Assembly (NCBI RefSeq): GCF_002211305.1
Contig: NZ_LOKW01000002.1
Location: 62,001 to 126,000, forward strand
Reading direction: 5' to 3'
Source: Rhizobium sp. R634
GTDB taxonomy: Bacteria > Pseudomonadota > Alphaproteobacteria > Rhizobiales > Rhizobiaceae
DNA length: 64,000 nt
Positions 26,035 to 35,083 of the stretch are shown here, one piece after another. The position numbers and the translations under genes were made by a program. A model generated the notes under the pieces. It saw only the letters and a program-made list of their open reading frames with translations. It had not been told where the DNA came from and searched no databases. How positions within the stretch are numbered: the stretch's first letter is position 1; each line of letters opens with the position of its first letter.

Positions 26035-28248
26035 ATGCAGACAGTTGCCAAGTCGCAGAGCAAGGGATTGGGAATAGGGCGCCACATCACCGTTACCGGC
26101 GTGCTTTTCTCCTTCGCGGTCATCGTCGCTGTTGTCACCATCATGGTGCTGACGGCGCTCGAACGCGTGGCCGGAAATGCCAATCTCCTCGATGACGAGC
26201 GCTCGCGCGAAACGACGATCGGCGCGATGAAGACCTTTGAGGAACAGCTCGGCGCCACGCTTGACGACTATGCCGCCTGGGACGATGCCGCCGCCAATGT
26301 CTATGCGCCTGACGGCATGGCCTGGACGGTCAGCAATTACGGCGAGATGTCGGTCAATAGCCCGCTCTTCGACATGGCGATCGTCATCGACGACCAGAAG
26401 AAGGCGATCATCGCCTATCGCGACGGCCAGCCGATGGCCGAGCCGCTCTCAGACTTCTTCGCTCCCTCGCTCTGGACCCTGTACGACAGGGTGAAGGCGG
26501 CAGGCCCTACCGATCGTCCGCAAGCGGTCGGTTTCGTCACCACCAAACGCGGCATTGCCGCCGTCGGTGTCGCGCTGGTGCGGAAAAAATCCGGTGAACT
26601 CGACGCGCCTGCCGGCCAGCACCGCTATCTCGTTTTCGCCCGCCATCTCGACGACGACAGGGTGACCGCGCTCGGTCAGACCTATGTCATCGGCGGACTC
26701 AGGCTGGCGCCGCCGGCTTTCGAAGCCGATTATTTCGTGCCGATCGTCGATCCATCCGGGACAACGCTCGGCAAGCTCGTGTGGATCTCGCGGTCGCCCG
26801 GCGATATCGCCTATGCGCAGGTGCGGCCGATGGTCATTCAGGCGCTCGGACTGGTCGGTCTGTTTTTCATGGTGCTGCTGGTCATCGGCTGGCTTGCCGG
26901 CCGCCGGCTGAAGGGCGAGGAAAACAGTGCCCGCGAGGAAGCCCTGCGCGACAGGCTGAGCGGCCTTTCCAATCGCGATGGCCTCGGGCTCGCCGTCGAT
27001 CGTTTCGTTGCCGAGGCGCGCCAGACCAAGCGCAACGTGCTGCTTCTCTATCTCGACCTCGACGGCTTCAAGGAAGTCAACGACAGCTACGGCCACGGCA
27101 CCGGCGACCAGCTGATCCGTGCCGTTGCCGCCGGTCTCGCCGTTCTCATTCCGCGAGGCGCGGTTCTCGCGCGTATCGGCGGCGACGAATTTGCGATCGC
27201 CTTTCTCTCCGACGGCGAACATGCCGCCGCCCTGCAGCTTTCCGAACAGATTCTCGATTTTCTTGCCGAGCCGCTCGAAATCGGCCGCCGCGTCGTCGTC
27301 GTCGGGGCAAGCATCGGCATCGCCATGTCGCCTGCCGGCGCGATCAGCCGCGAGGAACTGGTGCGCCGCTCGGACCTTGCCATGTACAAAGCGAAGGAGG
27401 CCGGCCGCGCGCGCATGACGCTGTACGATCCGTCGATGGATGCCGATCGGGAACAGCGCAACGAGTTGGAGATCGACCTTCGGGTCGCGATCGAAAGCGG
27501 CGATCTGACGCTCGCCTACCAGCCGCTGGTCGATGCGGCGACGCATGCGCTGAATGGCGTCGAGGCGCTGGTGCGCTGGAACCGTCCGGGCTACGGTCCC
27601 GTCTCACCCGATGTCTTCATCCCGATCGCCGAGACCAGCGGGCTCATTGAATCGCTCGGTCTGTTCGTGCTGCGCAAGGCCTGCGAAACGGCCAAGCAGT
27701 GGCCGGGGCTCGCCATCTCGGTCAACGTCTCGCCAGGTCAGTTCCGCAATCCCGCCTTCACCGACTATGTGCGCTACGTGCTGAAGCAGACGGAGATCGA
27801 AGCCGGCCGCGTGACGCTCGAGATCACCGAAGGCTACATGATCCAGAACCCGCAGCGCACCCGCCAGTCGATCGAAAGATTGAAGGGGCTGGGGGTCAAG
27901 GTGGCGCTCGACGACTTCGGTTCCGGCTTTTCGTCGATCGGCTATCTCAGGCAGTTCGGCTTCGACCGCATCAAGATCGACCGCTCGCTGGTCATGGATG
28001 TCGACGAAGGCAAGCGCCAACGTGAGATGCTGCAGGCGACGGTGGCGCTTGCCCGCTCGCTCGATATTCCCGTCACCGCCGAGGGCATCGAGACCGAAGC
28101 GCAGGCCGTTGCCATGCGTCTCTTCGGCTGCGATTGCCTGCAGGGTTATCTCTTCGGAAAGCCGATGACGGCCGACCACATCACCGCATTGCTGAACGAG
28201 CGGCATGCGGCGGAGCCGGCTGCCCCGCGCCGTCTGGGCGCGGCCTGA
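26035..28248 (+). CDS. CHASE4-GGDEF-EAL cyclic-di-GMP signalling protein
   Basis: A 737-residue inner-membrane protein. One helix at residues 20-42, a periplasmic CHASE4-type sensor (EEQLGATLDDYAAWDDAAANVY), a second helix near 268-290, then a GGDEF domain with an intact RIGGDEFAIAF active site and a complete EAL domain (GVEALVRW; VNVSPGQF; LEITEGYM; DDFGSGFSS; IKIDRSLV; EGIETEAQ; LQGYLFG). No RxxD inhibitory site precedes GGDEF. It could both make and break c-di-GMP, the balance being set by the periplasmic signal. The ATG has GGGAG upstream. It stands alone, convergent with trhO. Confidence 0.94.
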   Translation: MQTVAKSQSKGLGIGRHITVTGVLFSFAVIVAVVTIMVLTALERVAGNANLLDDERSRETTIGAMKTFEEQLGATLDDYAAWDDAAANVYAPDGMAWTVSNYGEMSVNSPLFDMAIVIDDQKKAIIAYRDGQPMAEPLSDFFAPSLWTLYDRVKAAGPTDRPQAVGFVTTKRGIAAVGVALVRKKSGELDAPAGQHRYLVFARHLDDDRVTALGQTYVIGGLRLAPPAFEADYFVPIVDPSGTTLGKLVWISRSPGDIAYAQVRPMVIQALGLVGLFFMVLLVIGWLAGRRLKGEENSAREEALRDRLSGLSNRDGLGLAVDRFVAEARQTKRNVLLLYLDLDGFKEVNDSYGHGTGDQLIRAVAAGLAVLIPRGAVLARIGGDEFAIAFLSDGEHAAALQLSEQILDFLAEPLEIGRRVVVVGASIGIAMSPAGAISREELVRRSDLAMYKAKEAGRARMTLYDPSMDADREQRNELEIDLRVAIESGDLTLAYQPLVDAATHALNGVEALVRWNRPGYGPVSPDVFIPIAETSGLIESLGLFVLRKACETAKQWPGLAISVNVSPGQFRNPAFTDYVRYVLKQTEIEAGRVTLEITEGYMIQNPQRTRQSIERLKGLGVKVALDDFGSGFSSIGYLRQFGFDRIKIDRSLVMDVDEGKRQREMLQATVALARSLDIPVTAEGIETEAQAVAMRLFGCDCLQGYLFGKPMTADHITALLNERHAAEPAAPRRLGAA

Positions 28249-28289
28249 CCGGTCTCGGCGGGATAGGTCGGGCTTGCATCAAATTAAGT

Positions 28290-29219
28290 TCAGCTGCCGA
28301 TATGTCGCTGGCCGCGTTTCTTTGCGAGCGCGATCTGATGCTGACGCTGACGGTAACGCAACCGGTCCTCTTCGCTGCGCGTGTGATAGCAGTGGCTGCA
28401 GGAAACGCCTTCCTCATAGAGCGGCGAGGTGATTTCCTCTGAAGTGATCGGATTGCGGCAGGCGTGGCAGAGCTTGTGTTCGCCCTCCTTTAGCCCATGC
28501 TCGACCGAGACACGCTCGTCGAAGACGAAACAGGCGCCATCCCAGAGGCTTTCCTCCTCAGGCACGTCCTCCAGATATTTCAGGATGCCGCCCTTCAGAT
28601 GATACACCTCGTCGAAGCCCTCAGCCTTCATGAACGCCGTGGCCTTCTCGCAGCGAATGCCGCCGGTGCAATACATGGCGATCTTCGGCTTGTTGTGCAG
28701 GCCGGGATTCTGCCGCACCCAATCGGGAAATTCGCGGAACGTCTTCGTCTTCGGGTCGACCGCGCCGCGAAAGGTGCCGATCGCGGTTTCGTAGTCGTTG
28801 CGGGTGTCGATGACGATGGTGTCGGGATCTGATATCAGCGCATTCCAATCCTTCGCCGTCACATAGGTGCCGACCACCTTGTTGGGGTCGATATCCTCAA
28901 CGCCCATGGTAACGATTTCCTTCTTCAGCTTCACCTTCATGCGCAGGAAAGGCATTTTGGAAGCGCGGCTTTCCTTATGCTCCAGCCCCGAAAATTCCGT
29001 CTGGGCGCGCAAAAAAGAGAGGACGGCATGGATGCCGGCATCCGGCCCTGCGATCGTGCCGTTGATGCCCTCATGCGCCAGAAGCAGCGTTCCCTTGACG
29101 CCGTTCTCCTCGCACAGTGCCTGCAGCGGAGCCTGCAGGCTCGCAAAGCGCGGCACGGAAACGAAATGGTAGAGTGCGGCCACGAGGAACGGGCTGGTGT
29201 GTGTCAGGCTGTCGGTCAT
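28290..29219 (-). CDS. trhO: tRNA uridine(34) hydroxylase, rhodanese-like
   Basis: TrhO (YceA) makes 5-hydroxyuridine at the wobble position of tRNAs. The 309-residue protein has the N-terminal acylphosphatase-like domain ([14 protein letters not shown]), a rhodanese domain with active-site loop [15 protein letters not shown], where the first cysteine is the catalytic one, and a C-terminal zinc-ribbon-like segment with two CxxC pairs (CHACRNP and CSHCYHT) followed by a basic tail. All family features are present. It is convergent with the GGDEF-EAL gene 41 bp away. Confidence 0.93.
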   Translation of the reverse strand: MTDSLTHTSPFLVAALYHFVSVPRFASLQAPLQALCEENGVKGTLLLAHEGINGTIAGPDAGIHAVLSFLRAQTEFSGLEHKESRASKMPFLRMKVKLKKEIVTMGVEDIDPNKVVGTYVTAKDWNALISDPDTIVIDTRNDYETAIGTFRGAVDPKTKTFREFPDWVRQNPGLHNKPKIAMYCTGGIRCEKATAFMKAEGFDEVYHLKGGILKYLEDVPEEESLWDGACFVFDERVSVEHGLKEGEHKLCHACRNPITSEEITSPLYEEGVSCSHCYHTRSEEDRLRYRQRQHQIALAKKRGQRHIGS

Positions 29220-29274
29220 GGGCCGGAAATACAGAAAATCGGCCGGCCGCGCAATTGCCTTCCCGATAGCCTTC

Positions 29275-30183
29275 TCAACGCCCGGCCGTCAGCCAGAGAA
29301 GCTCTATCCGCTCGGCTTCCTCATCGGGATCGTCGGCGAAGACGGCTTCGGCTTTGACAAGTGCTTGCCGCCGGTCTTCCTGCTGGCGGAAGATGATGGC
29401 GTCGAGCAGGTGTGCCAGATCGTCGTTGCGGGTGAAGAGCTGGGGTTCGGCCTCGACCAGTTCGGAGAGCACGGCAAGATCGTGGATGTGGCCGAGATCC
29501 TCGACAAGCTCCTTGGCCGCATCGCGCTTGGCCTGCATTGCGCCCGGCCAGACGTCGCGCAGGAGGGAGTGATAGAGCCGGTAGTCGTAGGTGCGTTTGC
29601 GCAGGTCGTGGAAATCGCCGGCCGATGCCTCGCCGTGACAGGCCGCGAGCGCAGCCTTCGCCTTCCGCGCGGTGCGGCGCCAGCTTTTGCCTAGCATGCG
29701 GGCATTCTTGCGGTGGCTGCCGGCGAAGGACACCTCATCCAGGCAACTGATCGCCTCGTTCAAAACATCCGCGGTTTCCACCAGTCTCTGTTCCAGGCCG
29801 CTTTCAGCTTCCGCCATCCAGTCTCGGCGCCCTTCGAGGATGGTGACGATGCGGCCGAGCGCCTCGTTCTCTTCTTTCTCGCGGGCCGTTTGCTGCAGGT
29901 ATTGGGCGGTGCCGACGAGGGCGTTGGCGTCCCGGATCGCCGAAAGTGACCGCGCGGCGCTGCGCAGGCGTTCATTTTCACGGGCCTGGAAATCCGGCAC
30001 TTCGCGGGCCACGAGCCGATAGAGCGAGCGCAGCCGCTTCAGGTTCTTGCGAAAGGTATGGATCGCCTCATGCGCGCCGTCCGGTCTTTCCTCTAAAATC
30101 GTGACGGCGTCGTCGAGCTGTTCCTTCGCAACGCTGCGAAATTCCCGGGTGAAATCGGCGTCAGGCCGTATGCGATAGGCCAT
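29275..30183 (-). CDS. CHAD domain protein
   Basis: About 302 residues, a helical CHAD domain rich in conserved histidines and basic residues ([19 protein letters not shown] near the start; [19 protein letters not shown] in the second half). CHAD domains bind polyphosphate and often occur with CYTH enzymes. The ATG at 30183 overlaps the end of the CYTH gene by 23 bases; two other in-frame ATGs lie at 30198 and 30210. Translation is probably coupled to the CYTH gene. In many bacteria the two domains are one fused protein; here they are separate. Confidence 0.88.
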   Translation of the reverse strand: MAYRIRPDADFTREFRSVAKEQLDDAVTILEERPDGAHEAIHTFRKNLKRLRSLYRLVAREVPDFQARENERLRSAARSLSAIRDANALVGTAQYLQQTAREKEENEALGRIVTILEGRRDWMAEAESGLEQRLVETADVLNEAISCLDEVSFAGSHRKNARMLGKSWRRTARKAKAALAACHGEASAGDFHDLRKRTYDYRLYHSLLRDVWPGAMQAKRDAAKELVEDLGHIHDLAVLSELVEAEPQLFTRNDDLAHLLDAIIFRQQEDRRQALVKAEAVFADDPDEEAERIELLWLTAGR

Positions 30184-30649
30184 GCCTGTCGTGCCCATAT
30201 TCTGTGGCAAGGGCTTGGTTGGAATAGCGGAAATCGCCGGTCACTTCGCGGCCGAGCCAGGCCGGCAGCGCCGGCTTGTCGGTTTCGGCGGTCATTTCCA
30301 CCTCGGCGATGACCAATCCGCGATGTTCGCCGGCAAAGACATCGACTTCCCAGACGAAGCCCTCATGCGGAACGCGATGACGCGTCTTCTCGATGACAAT
30401 GCCGATTGCGTTCTGCAACAGCTCTTCGGCATCGGCGATCGGAATGTCATATTCGAACTCGTCACGGGTGATGGCGCTGCGGCCGATCTTGATCGTCAGT
30501 CTCGCTTTCCTGCCGTCGAGGATGCGCACCCGGACCGAACGGTCGTCCATCGAGGCGATGTAGCCCTGTCTGAGGCTCGACTTCGTCTCGACGGCGGAAC
30601 GCCATCCGTCGCTGCGCACGAGAAACTTCCGCTCGATTTCTTTCGCCAT
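30161..30649 (-). CDS. CYTH domain protein (inorganic triphosphatase-like)
   Basis: A 162-residue CYTH tunnel protein starting with the signature EIERKFLV at residues 4-11. Further conserved charged strands are RVRILDGRKARLTIKIGR, IEKTRHRVPHEGFVWEVDVF and LVIAEVEM, which line the active tunnel. CYTH enzymes hydrolyse or form triphosphates, most often inorganic triphosphate. The start at 30649 is fixed by the signature; longer readings upstream overlap the divergent eda promoter. It lies first in a two-gene operon with the CHAD gene, which points to polyphosphate-linked metabolism. Confidence 0.9.
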   Translation of the reverse strand: MAKEIERKFLVRSDGWRSAVETKSSLRQGYIASMDDRSVRVRILDGRKARLTIKIGRSAITRDEFEYDIPIADAEELLQNAIGIVIEKTRHRVPHEGFVWEVDVFAGEHRGLVIAEVEMTAETDKPALPAWLGREVTGDFRYSNQALATEYGHDRHGLSHTA

Positions 30650-30815
30650 ACCAGTGAACCTTTTGTGACGATCGGGGCACGGTAGCCCAATTCCCATAGA
30701 TTTCCTACCCATCTTGTCCTGTGAATTGGTTTTGCCTCGACAAGGTTCCGCCGGGGCGCTATTCGGGACCAATTCAATCGTTTCAAACAATCCGTTTCAA
30801 GGAGGTCGCGCGACC

Positions 30816-31454
30816 ATGGGCGAGAAAACAGAGAAGCTCCTTTCCATCCTGAAACTCCAGCCGGTCGTCCCGGTGCTGATCGTCGACGATGCCAAGTCGG
30901 CTGTGCTGCTCGCCCGCGCGCTTGTCGCGGGCGGCCTGAAGGCGATCGAGATCACCATGCGCACGCCGGCGGCGCTTGATGCCGTGCGCGCCGTCGCCGA
31001 CGAAGTCGAGGGTGCGGAAGTCGGCGCCGGCACGATCCTGAACGCCGCCCATTGGGAAGCCGCCGTCCAGGCCGGTTCGAAATTCATCGTCAGCCCGGGC
31101 ACGACGCAGGAACTGCTCGACGCCGCCGCCGATTCCGAGGTGCCGCTGCTTCCGGGAGCGGCGACCGCCAGCGAAGTCATGGCTCTGCGTGAGGAAGGCT
31201 ATCAGGTGCTGAAGTTCTTTCCGGCCGAGCAGGCCGGCGGCGCCGCCTATCTCAAGGCGCTTTCTTCGCCGCTCGCCGGCACGCTGTTCTGCCCGACAGG
31301 AAGCATTTCGCTGAAGAACGCCAGGGATTATCTCTCGCTGCCGAACGTCGTCTGCGTCGGCGGCTCGTGGGTCGCGCCGAAGGAGTTGGTCGCAGCTGGC
31401 GACTGGGCGGGGATCACCAAGCTTGCGGCGGAGGCCGCGGCTCTGAAAGCCTGA
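30816..31454 (+). CDS. eda: KDPG aldolase (2-dehydro-3-deoxy-phosphogluconate aldolase)
   Basis: Splits 2-keto-3-deoxy-6-phosphogluconate into pyruvate and glyceraldehyde 3-phosphate, the last step of the Entner-Doudoroff route, the main glycolytic path in rhizobia. The 212 residues show the class I aldolase features: VVPVLIVDDAKSAVLLARAL, the base glutamate in KAIEITMRTPAAL, VGAGTILNA, the Schiff-base lysine in VLKFFPAEQAGG, and FCPTGSIS. AAGGAGG precedes the ATG at 30816. It is divergent from the CYTH-CHAD pair. No edd gene is adjacent. Confidence 0.93.
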   Translation: MGEKTEKLLSILKLQPVVPVLIVDDAKSAVLLARALVAGGLKAIEITMRTPAALDAVRAVADEVEGAEVGAGTILNAAHWEAAVQAGSKFIVSPGTTQELLDAAADSEVPLLPGAATASEVMALREEGYQVLKFFPAEQAGGAAYLKALSSPLAGTLFCPTGSISLKNARDYLSLPNVVCVGGSWVAPKELVAAGDWAGITKLAAEAAALKA

Positions 31455-31557
31455 GGTCGGATCGGCGGGGGATGCACAATCCCCCGTGCCCCGTGTTTGT
31501 ATTTCAGCCGTCGCAAACCTATGTTCTCTCCAGCCTCAAACAGGGAGACGACGAGGA

Positions 31558-32277
31558 ATGTTCGACGCAAAGAAGCTTCTCGACCAGTTCTTGGGTTCGC
31601 AGGTGCCCGGTCTCGGCGGTTCAGTCCGCGACAGGGCGGGCGATGCCGTGCAGACGGCCAGGAACAACCCGATGAAGGCCGGCGCGCTTGCGGCCGTGCT
31701 TCTCGGCACCAAGACCGGGCGCAACATCGCCGGCAATGCGCTGGCGATCGGCGGTCTTGCCGCCATTGCCGGCCTCGGCTACCAGGCCTACAAGAATTAT
31801 CAGGCGGGTCAGGCGCCTGCGGCCCCCTCGGATGCGCCATCGGCCAACAATCCGGTTCTGCTGCCGCCGCCTGTCGAATCCGGCTTCGGGCCGGCGTCAC
31901 CGGCCGGCAGCAACGAATTCGTGCTGGTGCTGATCCGTGCGATGATCGCCGCCGCCAAGGCCGACGGCCATATCGACGATGCCGAACGTGCGCTCATCAT
32001 GGACAAGATCAAGGCGGCCGATGTCAGTGGCGAGGCCGCCGCCTTCATCGAACGCGAACTCGCTTCGCCGACGGATATCGATGCGCTTGTGGCTGCGGCG
32101 GTGACGGAAGAGCAGCGTGTCGAGCTCTACACCGCCTCGCGCCTCACCATCGAACCGGATTCGCGCGCCGAACGCGGCTATCTCGATCTGCTTGCCGGCC
32201 GGCTCGGCCTTGCCGACCAGCTGGTCGACCATATCGAGGCGACGGTGTCGTCCGCCAAGACGACCTTGTCACAGTAA
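31558..32277 (+). CDS. DUF533 (YebE/TerB-like) protein
   Basis: 239 residues. The first part is FDAKKLLDQFLGSQVPG followed by a Gly/Ala-rich hydrophobic stretch (AGALAAVLLGTKTGRNIAGNALAIGGLAAIAGLGYQAY, residues 43-80), probably membrane associated. A Pro/Ala linker leads to a helical TerB-like domain (LVLIRAMIAAAKADGHIDDAERALIMDKI) with acidic DGHIDDAE, a possible metal-binding turn. This is the DUF533 family, whose function is unknown. The ATG at 31558 has GAGG upstream. It lies between eda and a GNAT gene, same direction. Confidence 0.85.
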   Translation: MFDAKKLLDQFLGSQVPGLGGSVRDRAGDAVQTARNNPMKAGALAAVLLGTKTGRNIAGNALAIGGLAAIAGLGYQAYKNYQAGQAPAAPSDAPSANNPVLLPPPVESGFGPASPAGSNEFVLVLIRAMIAAAKADGHIDDAERALIMDKIKAADVSGEAAAFIERELASPTDIDALVAAAVTEEQRVELYTASRLTIEPDSRAERGYLDLLAGRLGLADQLVDHIEATVSSAKTTLSQ

Positions 32278-32341
32278 CATCCAGGCCGGTTGCCTTTGTC
32301 GGGCGGCTGGCCTATCCACTCCTCAGAACAGGGGAGTGGAT

Positions 32342-33037
32342 ATGCGCGATCTTGCGAATTTCAAAGGCTGCCCGGCGCCGAAGCCGGTGACGCTGAAGGG
32401 CCGCTTCGTTACCGTCGAGCCCTATCGGCGGGCGGAGCATCTCGAAGCTCTGTGGGAAGGTCTCGGCGGCATGGGCATCAACCCGCTGCTGCTCTATTTC
32501 GCGCAGGACGATTTTTCCGGCATCGAGGATTTCGCCAACTGGCTGGAGGCCGTCTCCACCAAGTCCGGCTGGCTCACCCATATCTTCCGCGACAACGCCA
32601 CCGGCAAGATTGTCGGCATGGCGAACTATATGCGCGCCGACCCGGCAAACGGCGTCGTCGAGATCGGCGGCGTGGCGCATGGCGCCGACATGAAGCGCTC
32701 GCCGCTCTCCACCGAGGCGCACTATCTGATGGCCAAGCACGTCTTCGAAGATCTCGGCTACCGCCGCTACGAATGGAAATGCGACAACAAGAACGAAGCA
32801 AGCAAGACGACGGCCCTGCGCTACGGCTTCAGCTTCGAGGGCGTCTTCCGGCAGCATATGATTTCCAAGCACAGCAACCGCGACACCGCCTGGTTCTCGA
32901 TGATCGATGCCGAATGGCCGCTGATCAACGATGCCTTCGAAGCCTGGCTTTCGCCTGAAAATTTCGACGCCGCCGGCAGCCAGATCCGTCGCCTGCAGGA
33001 TATCCGCGCCGATCTGGAGAAGGAAAGGCTCGCGTGA
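32342..33037 (+). CDS. GNAT family N-acetyltransferase, RimJ/RimL-like
   Basis: 231 residues. The order of motifs fits the RimJ/RimL branch that acetylates protein N-termini or small molecules: VTLKGRFVTVEPYRRAEHLEALW, IVGMANYMRADPANGVVEIGGVA, then the acetyl-CoA site region STEAHYLMAKHVFEDLGYRRYEWKCDNKNEASKTTALRYGFSFEG (shown in parts: the GYRRYEWKCDN and NEASKTTALRYGF stretches are the family hallmarks). GGGGAG lies ahead of the ATG. Its stop overlaps the start of the small membrane protein gene by GTGA. Confidence 0.9.
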   Translation: MRDLANFKGCPAPKPVTLKGRFVTVEPYRRAEHLEALWEGLGGMGINPLLLYFAQDDFSGIEDFANWLEAVSTKSGWLTHIFRDNATGKIVGMANYMRADPANGVVEIGGVAHGADMKRSPLSTEAHYLMAKHVFEDLGYRRYEWKCDNKNEASKTTALRYGFSFEGVFRQHMISKHSNRDTAWFSMIDAEWPLINDAFEAWLSPENFDAAGSQIRRLQDIRADLEKERLA

Positions 33038-33240
33038 CCCCCGAGAGCCGCTCCCAGGCGACCGCCGCCGCCATCATCCTGCTCGGCGCCGGCCTCGTCC
33101 TCTATTTCCTGCCGACCATTGTTCTGTGGATCGGCAATTTCTCGCCGGCGCTGGCGATCGTCGTCGGCATTTGCCTGATCATGGCGTTTTTTGCAGTCTT
33201 CTGGCTGCGGGCGCGTTATCAGCGGGGCAGAGGCAAGTAA
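33034..33240 (+). CDS. Small two-helix membrane protein
   Basis: 68 residues starting at a GTG that overlaps the GNAT stop codon (GTGA), so translation is likely coupled. Two hydrophobic helices: AAAIILLGAGLVLYFLPTIVLWI and ALAIVVGICLIMAFFAVFWL, with a basic end (RARYQRGRGK). No family that I can name. The tight coupling suggests that it is a real gene tied to the acetyltransferase. It ends 3 bp from the convergent NicO gene. Confidence 0.7.
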   Translation: MTPESRSQATAAAIILLGAGLVLYFLPTIVLWIGNFSPALAIVVGICLIMAFFAVFWLRARYQRGRGK

Positions 33241-33242
33241 GG

Positions 33243-34319
33243 CTAGCCCTGCAGGGAGGCGCCGAGCAACAGGGCGCCCATCAGGATGACAAGCACGGCG
33301 CCGAGGATTTCGATGGCGTTGCCGACCCAGACCGAGGCGGTCGAGCCGCGTCCGGAGAGGCGGACGGCGGCGCCCTTGGCGGTGACGGCAAGGGTTGCGA
33401 GCACGGAAACGGTGATCGCCGTACCGAGCGACATGGCGGCGACCGAAAGCACGCCGCCGAGATAGAGCCCGTTCAGCAGCGAAAAGGTCATGACCAGAAG
33501 CGCGCCGGAGCAGGGGCGAAGGCCGACGGCAACGATCGCCGACCAGGCCTCGCGGGCGCTGAACTTGTCGCCGCCAAGCAGCGCCGGGTCGGGCACGTGG
33601 GCATTTCCGCAGGTCTCGCAGACCATGCCGGGAACGAAGGTATGGCCGGCTTCCACGGCCTGCGCCTTGCCGTTGAAGGTATAGGCCTGGCGTTCGGCCG
33701 CATTGTCCTTCCAGTCGAGCATCATCGAGACCGGCCCGGCAGGCGTCGCCATCAGTCGGCGGCCCGGCAGGCTGCCGATTATCGAGCGCAGTTTGCGGAA
33801 GAGCAGCCAGCCGCCGAAGAGGATGACCATGACGAAGCTCGCGATCTCCATCGCATGGGTCGCCGCCGTCAGCGTGATGCCGGTGCCGCGCAGCACCAGC
33901 CAGGCGCCGCCGACGAGCGCCACCGCCACCACGCCCTGGATGAAGGCCGAGATGAAGGAGATCACCACGCCGCGCTTCAGCTCGATCTCGTTGGCGATCA
34001 TGTAGGAGGAAATGACCGCCTTGCCGTGGCCCGGGCCTGCGGCATGGAAGACGCCGTAGGCGAAGGACAGACCGATCAGCGAGGCGAGCTGCCAGGGATC
34101 CTCCCGCATCGCCTTCAGAGCATTGGTCAGCGCCCGGTAGAAGGCCTGCTGCTCATAGTTCACATAGAGCAGCAGCGGGGCGAGCGGCCCGCCGGTCGGC
34201 TGGAAGCTCGGCTCCGCCGTGCCGATGCCGAGCGGCGATTGCGCATGGGCGAGACTTGCCGCCGCCAGGAGCGCAAGGGTCGTCGCGGAAAGAATGAGGG
34301 GCAGGCGCTTCGTCAGCAT
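33243..34319 (-). CDS. NicO family nickel/cobalt exporter-like membrane protein
   Basis: 358 residues with a signal-like first helix and about six more membrane segments. The NicO/RcnA hallmark is GVFHAAGPGHGKAVISSYMIA near residue 87-107, with the histidines that bind metal. A Cys pair (CETCGNAHVPD) sits in the long central loop, and a second conserved stretch is GLRPCSGALLVMTFSL. The family exports Ni or Co. The start overlaps the end of the DUF1007 gene by 7 bases, and the two families commonly occur together, so the DUF1007 protein is probably a periplasmic partner. Confidence 0.9.
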   Translation of the reverse strand: MLTKRLPLILSATTLALLAAASLAHAQSPLGIGTAEPSFQPTGGPLAPLLLYVNYEQQAFYRALTNALKAMREDPWQLASLIGLSFAYGVFHAAGPGHGKAVISSYMIANEIELKRGVVISFISAFIQGVVAVALVGGAWLVLRGTGITLTAATHAMEIASFVMVILFGGWLLFRKLRSIIGSLPGRRLMATPAGPVSMMLDWKDNAAERQAYTFNGKAQAVEAGHTFVPGMVCETCGNAHVPDPALLGGDKFSAREAWSAIVAVGLRPCSGALLVMTFSLLNGLYLGGVLSVAAMSLGTAITVSVLATLAVTAKGAAVRLSGRGSTASVWVGNAIEILGAVLVILMGALLLGASLQG

Positions 34320-34954
34320 GTAACCTCCAGCCGGGTGGCGAAGAGTTTGGACATGTTGGTGCCGGTGGGATCGTTGAAGAAGGCGTCGGTCAACGACTGC
34401 TTGTTTTCCGAGATCACCTGGTCGGCATCGGGTCTCACCACCTGGTGCTTGCAGGCCTTGAAGCCGTCGCCGACGATTGAAAGTTCGGCGTCGGTCGGAA
34501 AATCGATCGACGTATAGAGCGTCGGGTCGTAGACGCCGAAGCTCAGCCTGCCCTTGAGCGGCATCTTCTCCGCCGGCTTCACCGCGAAGAACATCAGCAG
34601 CTGGCCGTCCTTGTAATCGACATGGATGATGTCGGGCTTCTGGACGGTGATGTTCTTCCCGTCGACCGTCAGGTTCATGTAGTAATCATAATCGGCAAGC
34701 GACTGCTTCACCGTCTTTCCGACCTCCGCGAGCTCGTTCGGCTCCAGCTTCAAATCGGTGTTCTTGTCGAAATCCATGACGACGGAGGAGGAAAAGACCT
34801 CGTCGAAGCGCCAGACGTTGCGCAGTTCCTCGACGCTGCCGTCCTTGGCGGCCACGACCTCGAGACGCGCTTCCACGAAAATGTGCGGATGGGCAAAGGC
34901 GGCGGCCGGCGCCAGCGAAAGAAGCGCGGCCATCAATATCGTCGCATGTTTCAT
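34313..34954 (-). CDS. DUF1007 family periplasmic protein
   Basis: 213 residues. The signal peptide MKHATILMAALLSLAPAAAFA is followed at once by HPHIFVEARLEVV, the family's N-terminal HPH motif, which could bind metal once the signal is cut. The body is beta-rich with DFDKNTDLKLEPNELAEVG, an EF-hand-like loop, and one Cys pair separated by a long stretch (FKACKHQVV and VTC at the end). It overlaps the downstream NicO gene by 7 bases. A periplasmic role in metal delivery to the exporter is inferred from this pairing. Confidence 0.88.
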   Translation of the reverse strand: MKHATILMAALLSLAPAAAFAHPHIFVEARLEVVAAKDGSVEELRNVWRFDEVFSSSVVMDFDKNTDLKLEPNELAEVGKTVKQSLADYDYYMNLTVDGKNITVQKPDIIHVDYKDGQLLMFFAVKPAEKMPLKGRLSFGVYDPTLYTSIDFPTDAELSIVGDGFKACKHQVVRPDADQVISENKQSLTDAFFNDPTGTNMSKLFATRLEVTC

Positions 34955-34996
34955 TTATGCCGCTGCCCTGTTCGGTGACGCTGACTTCTTGCCAGA

Positions 34997-35016
34997 AATT
35001 GGGACGGAATTGGGAC
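34997..35016. promoter_or_regulatory. Tandem AATTGGGAC repeat before the DUF1007-NicO pair
   Basis: AATTGGGAC at 34997-35005 and again at 35008-35016, 11 bp apart (one helical turn), about 45 bp before the DUF1007 start. It could be a site for a metal-responsive regulator, but I see no match to a known RcnR or NikR box. Confidence 0.3.
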
Positions 35017-35083
35017 CGGGGGCCCTATCCGGCTCATGTGATGAGAGGTTCAGGCGGGACGCAGTGTCGCATCGCCGGTCCTC

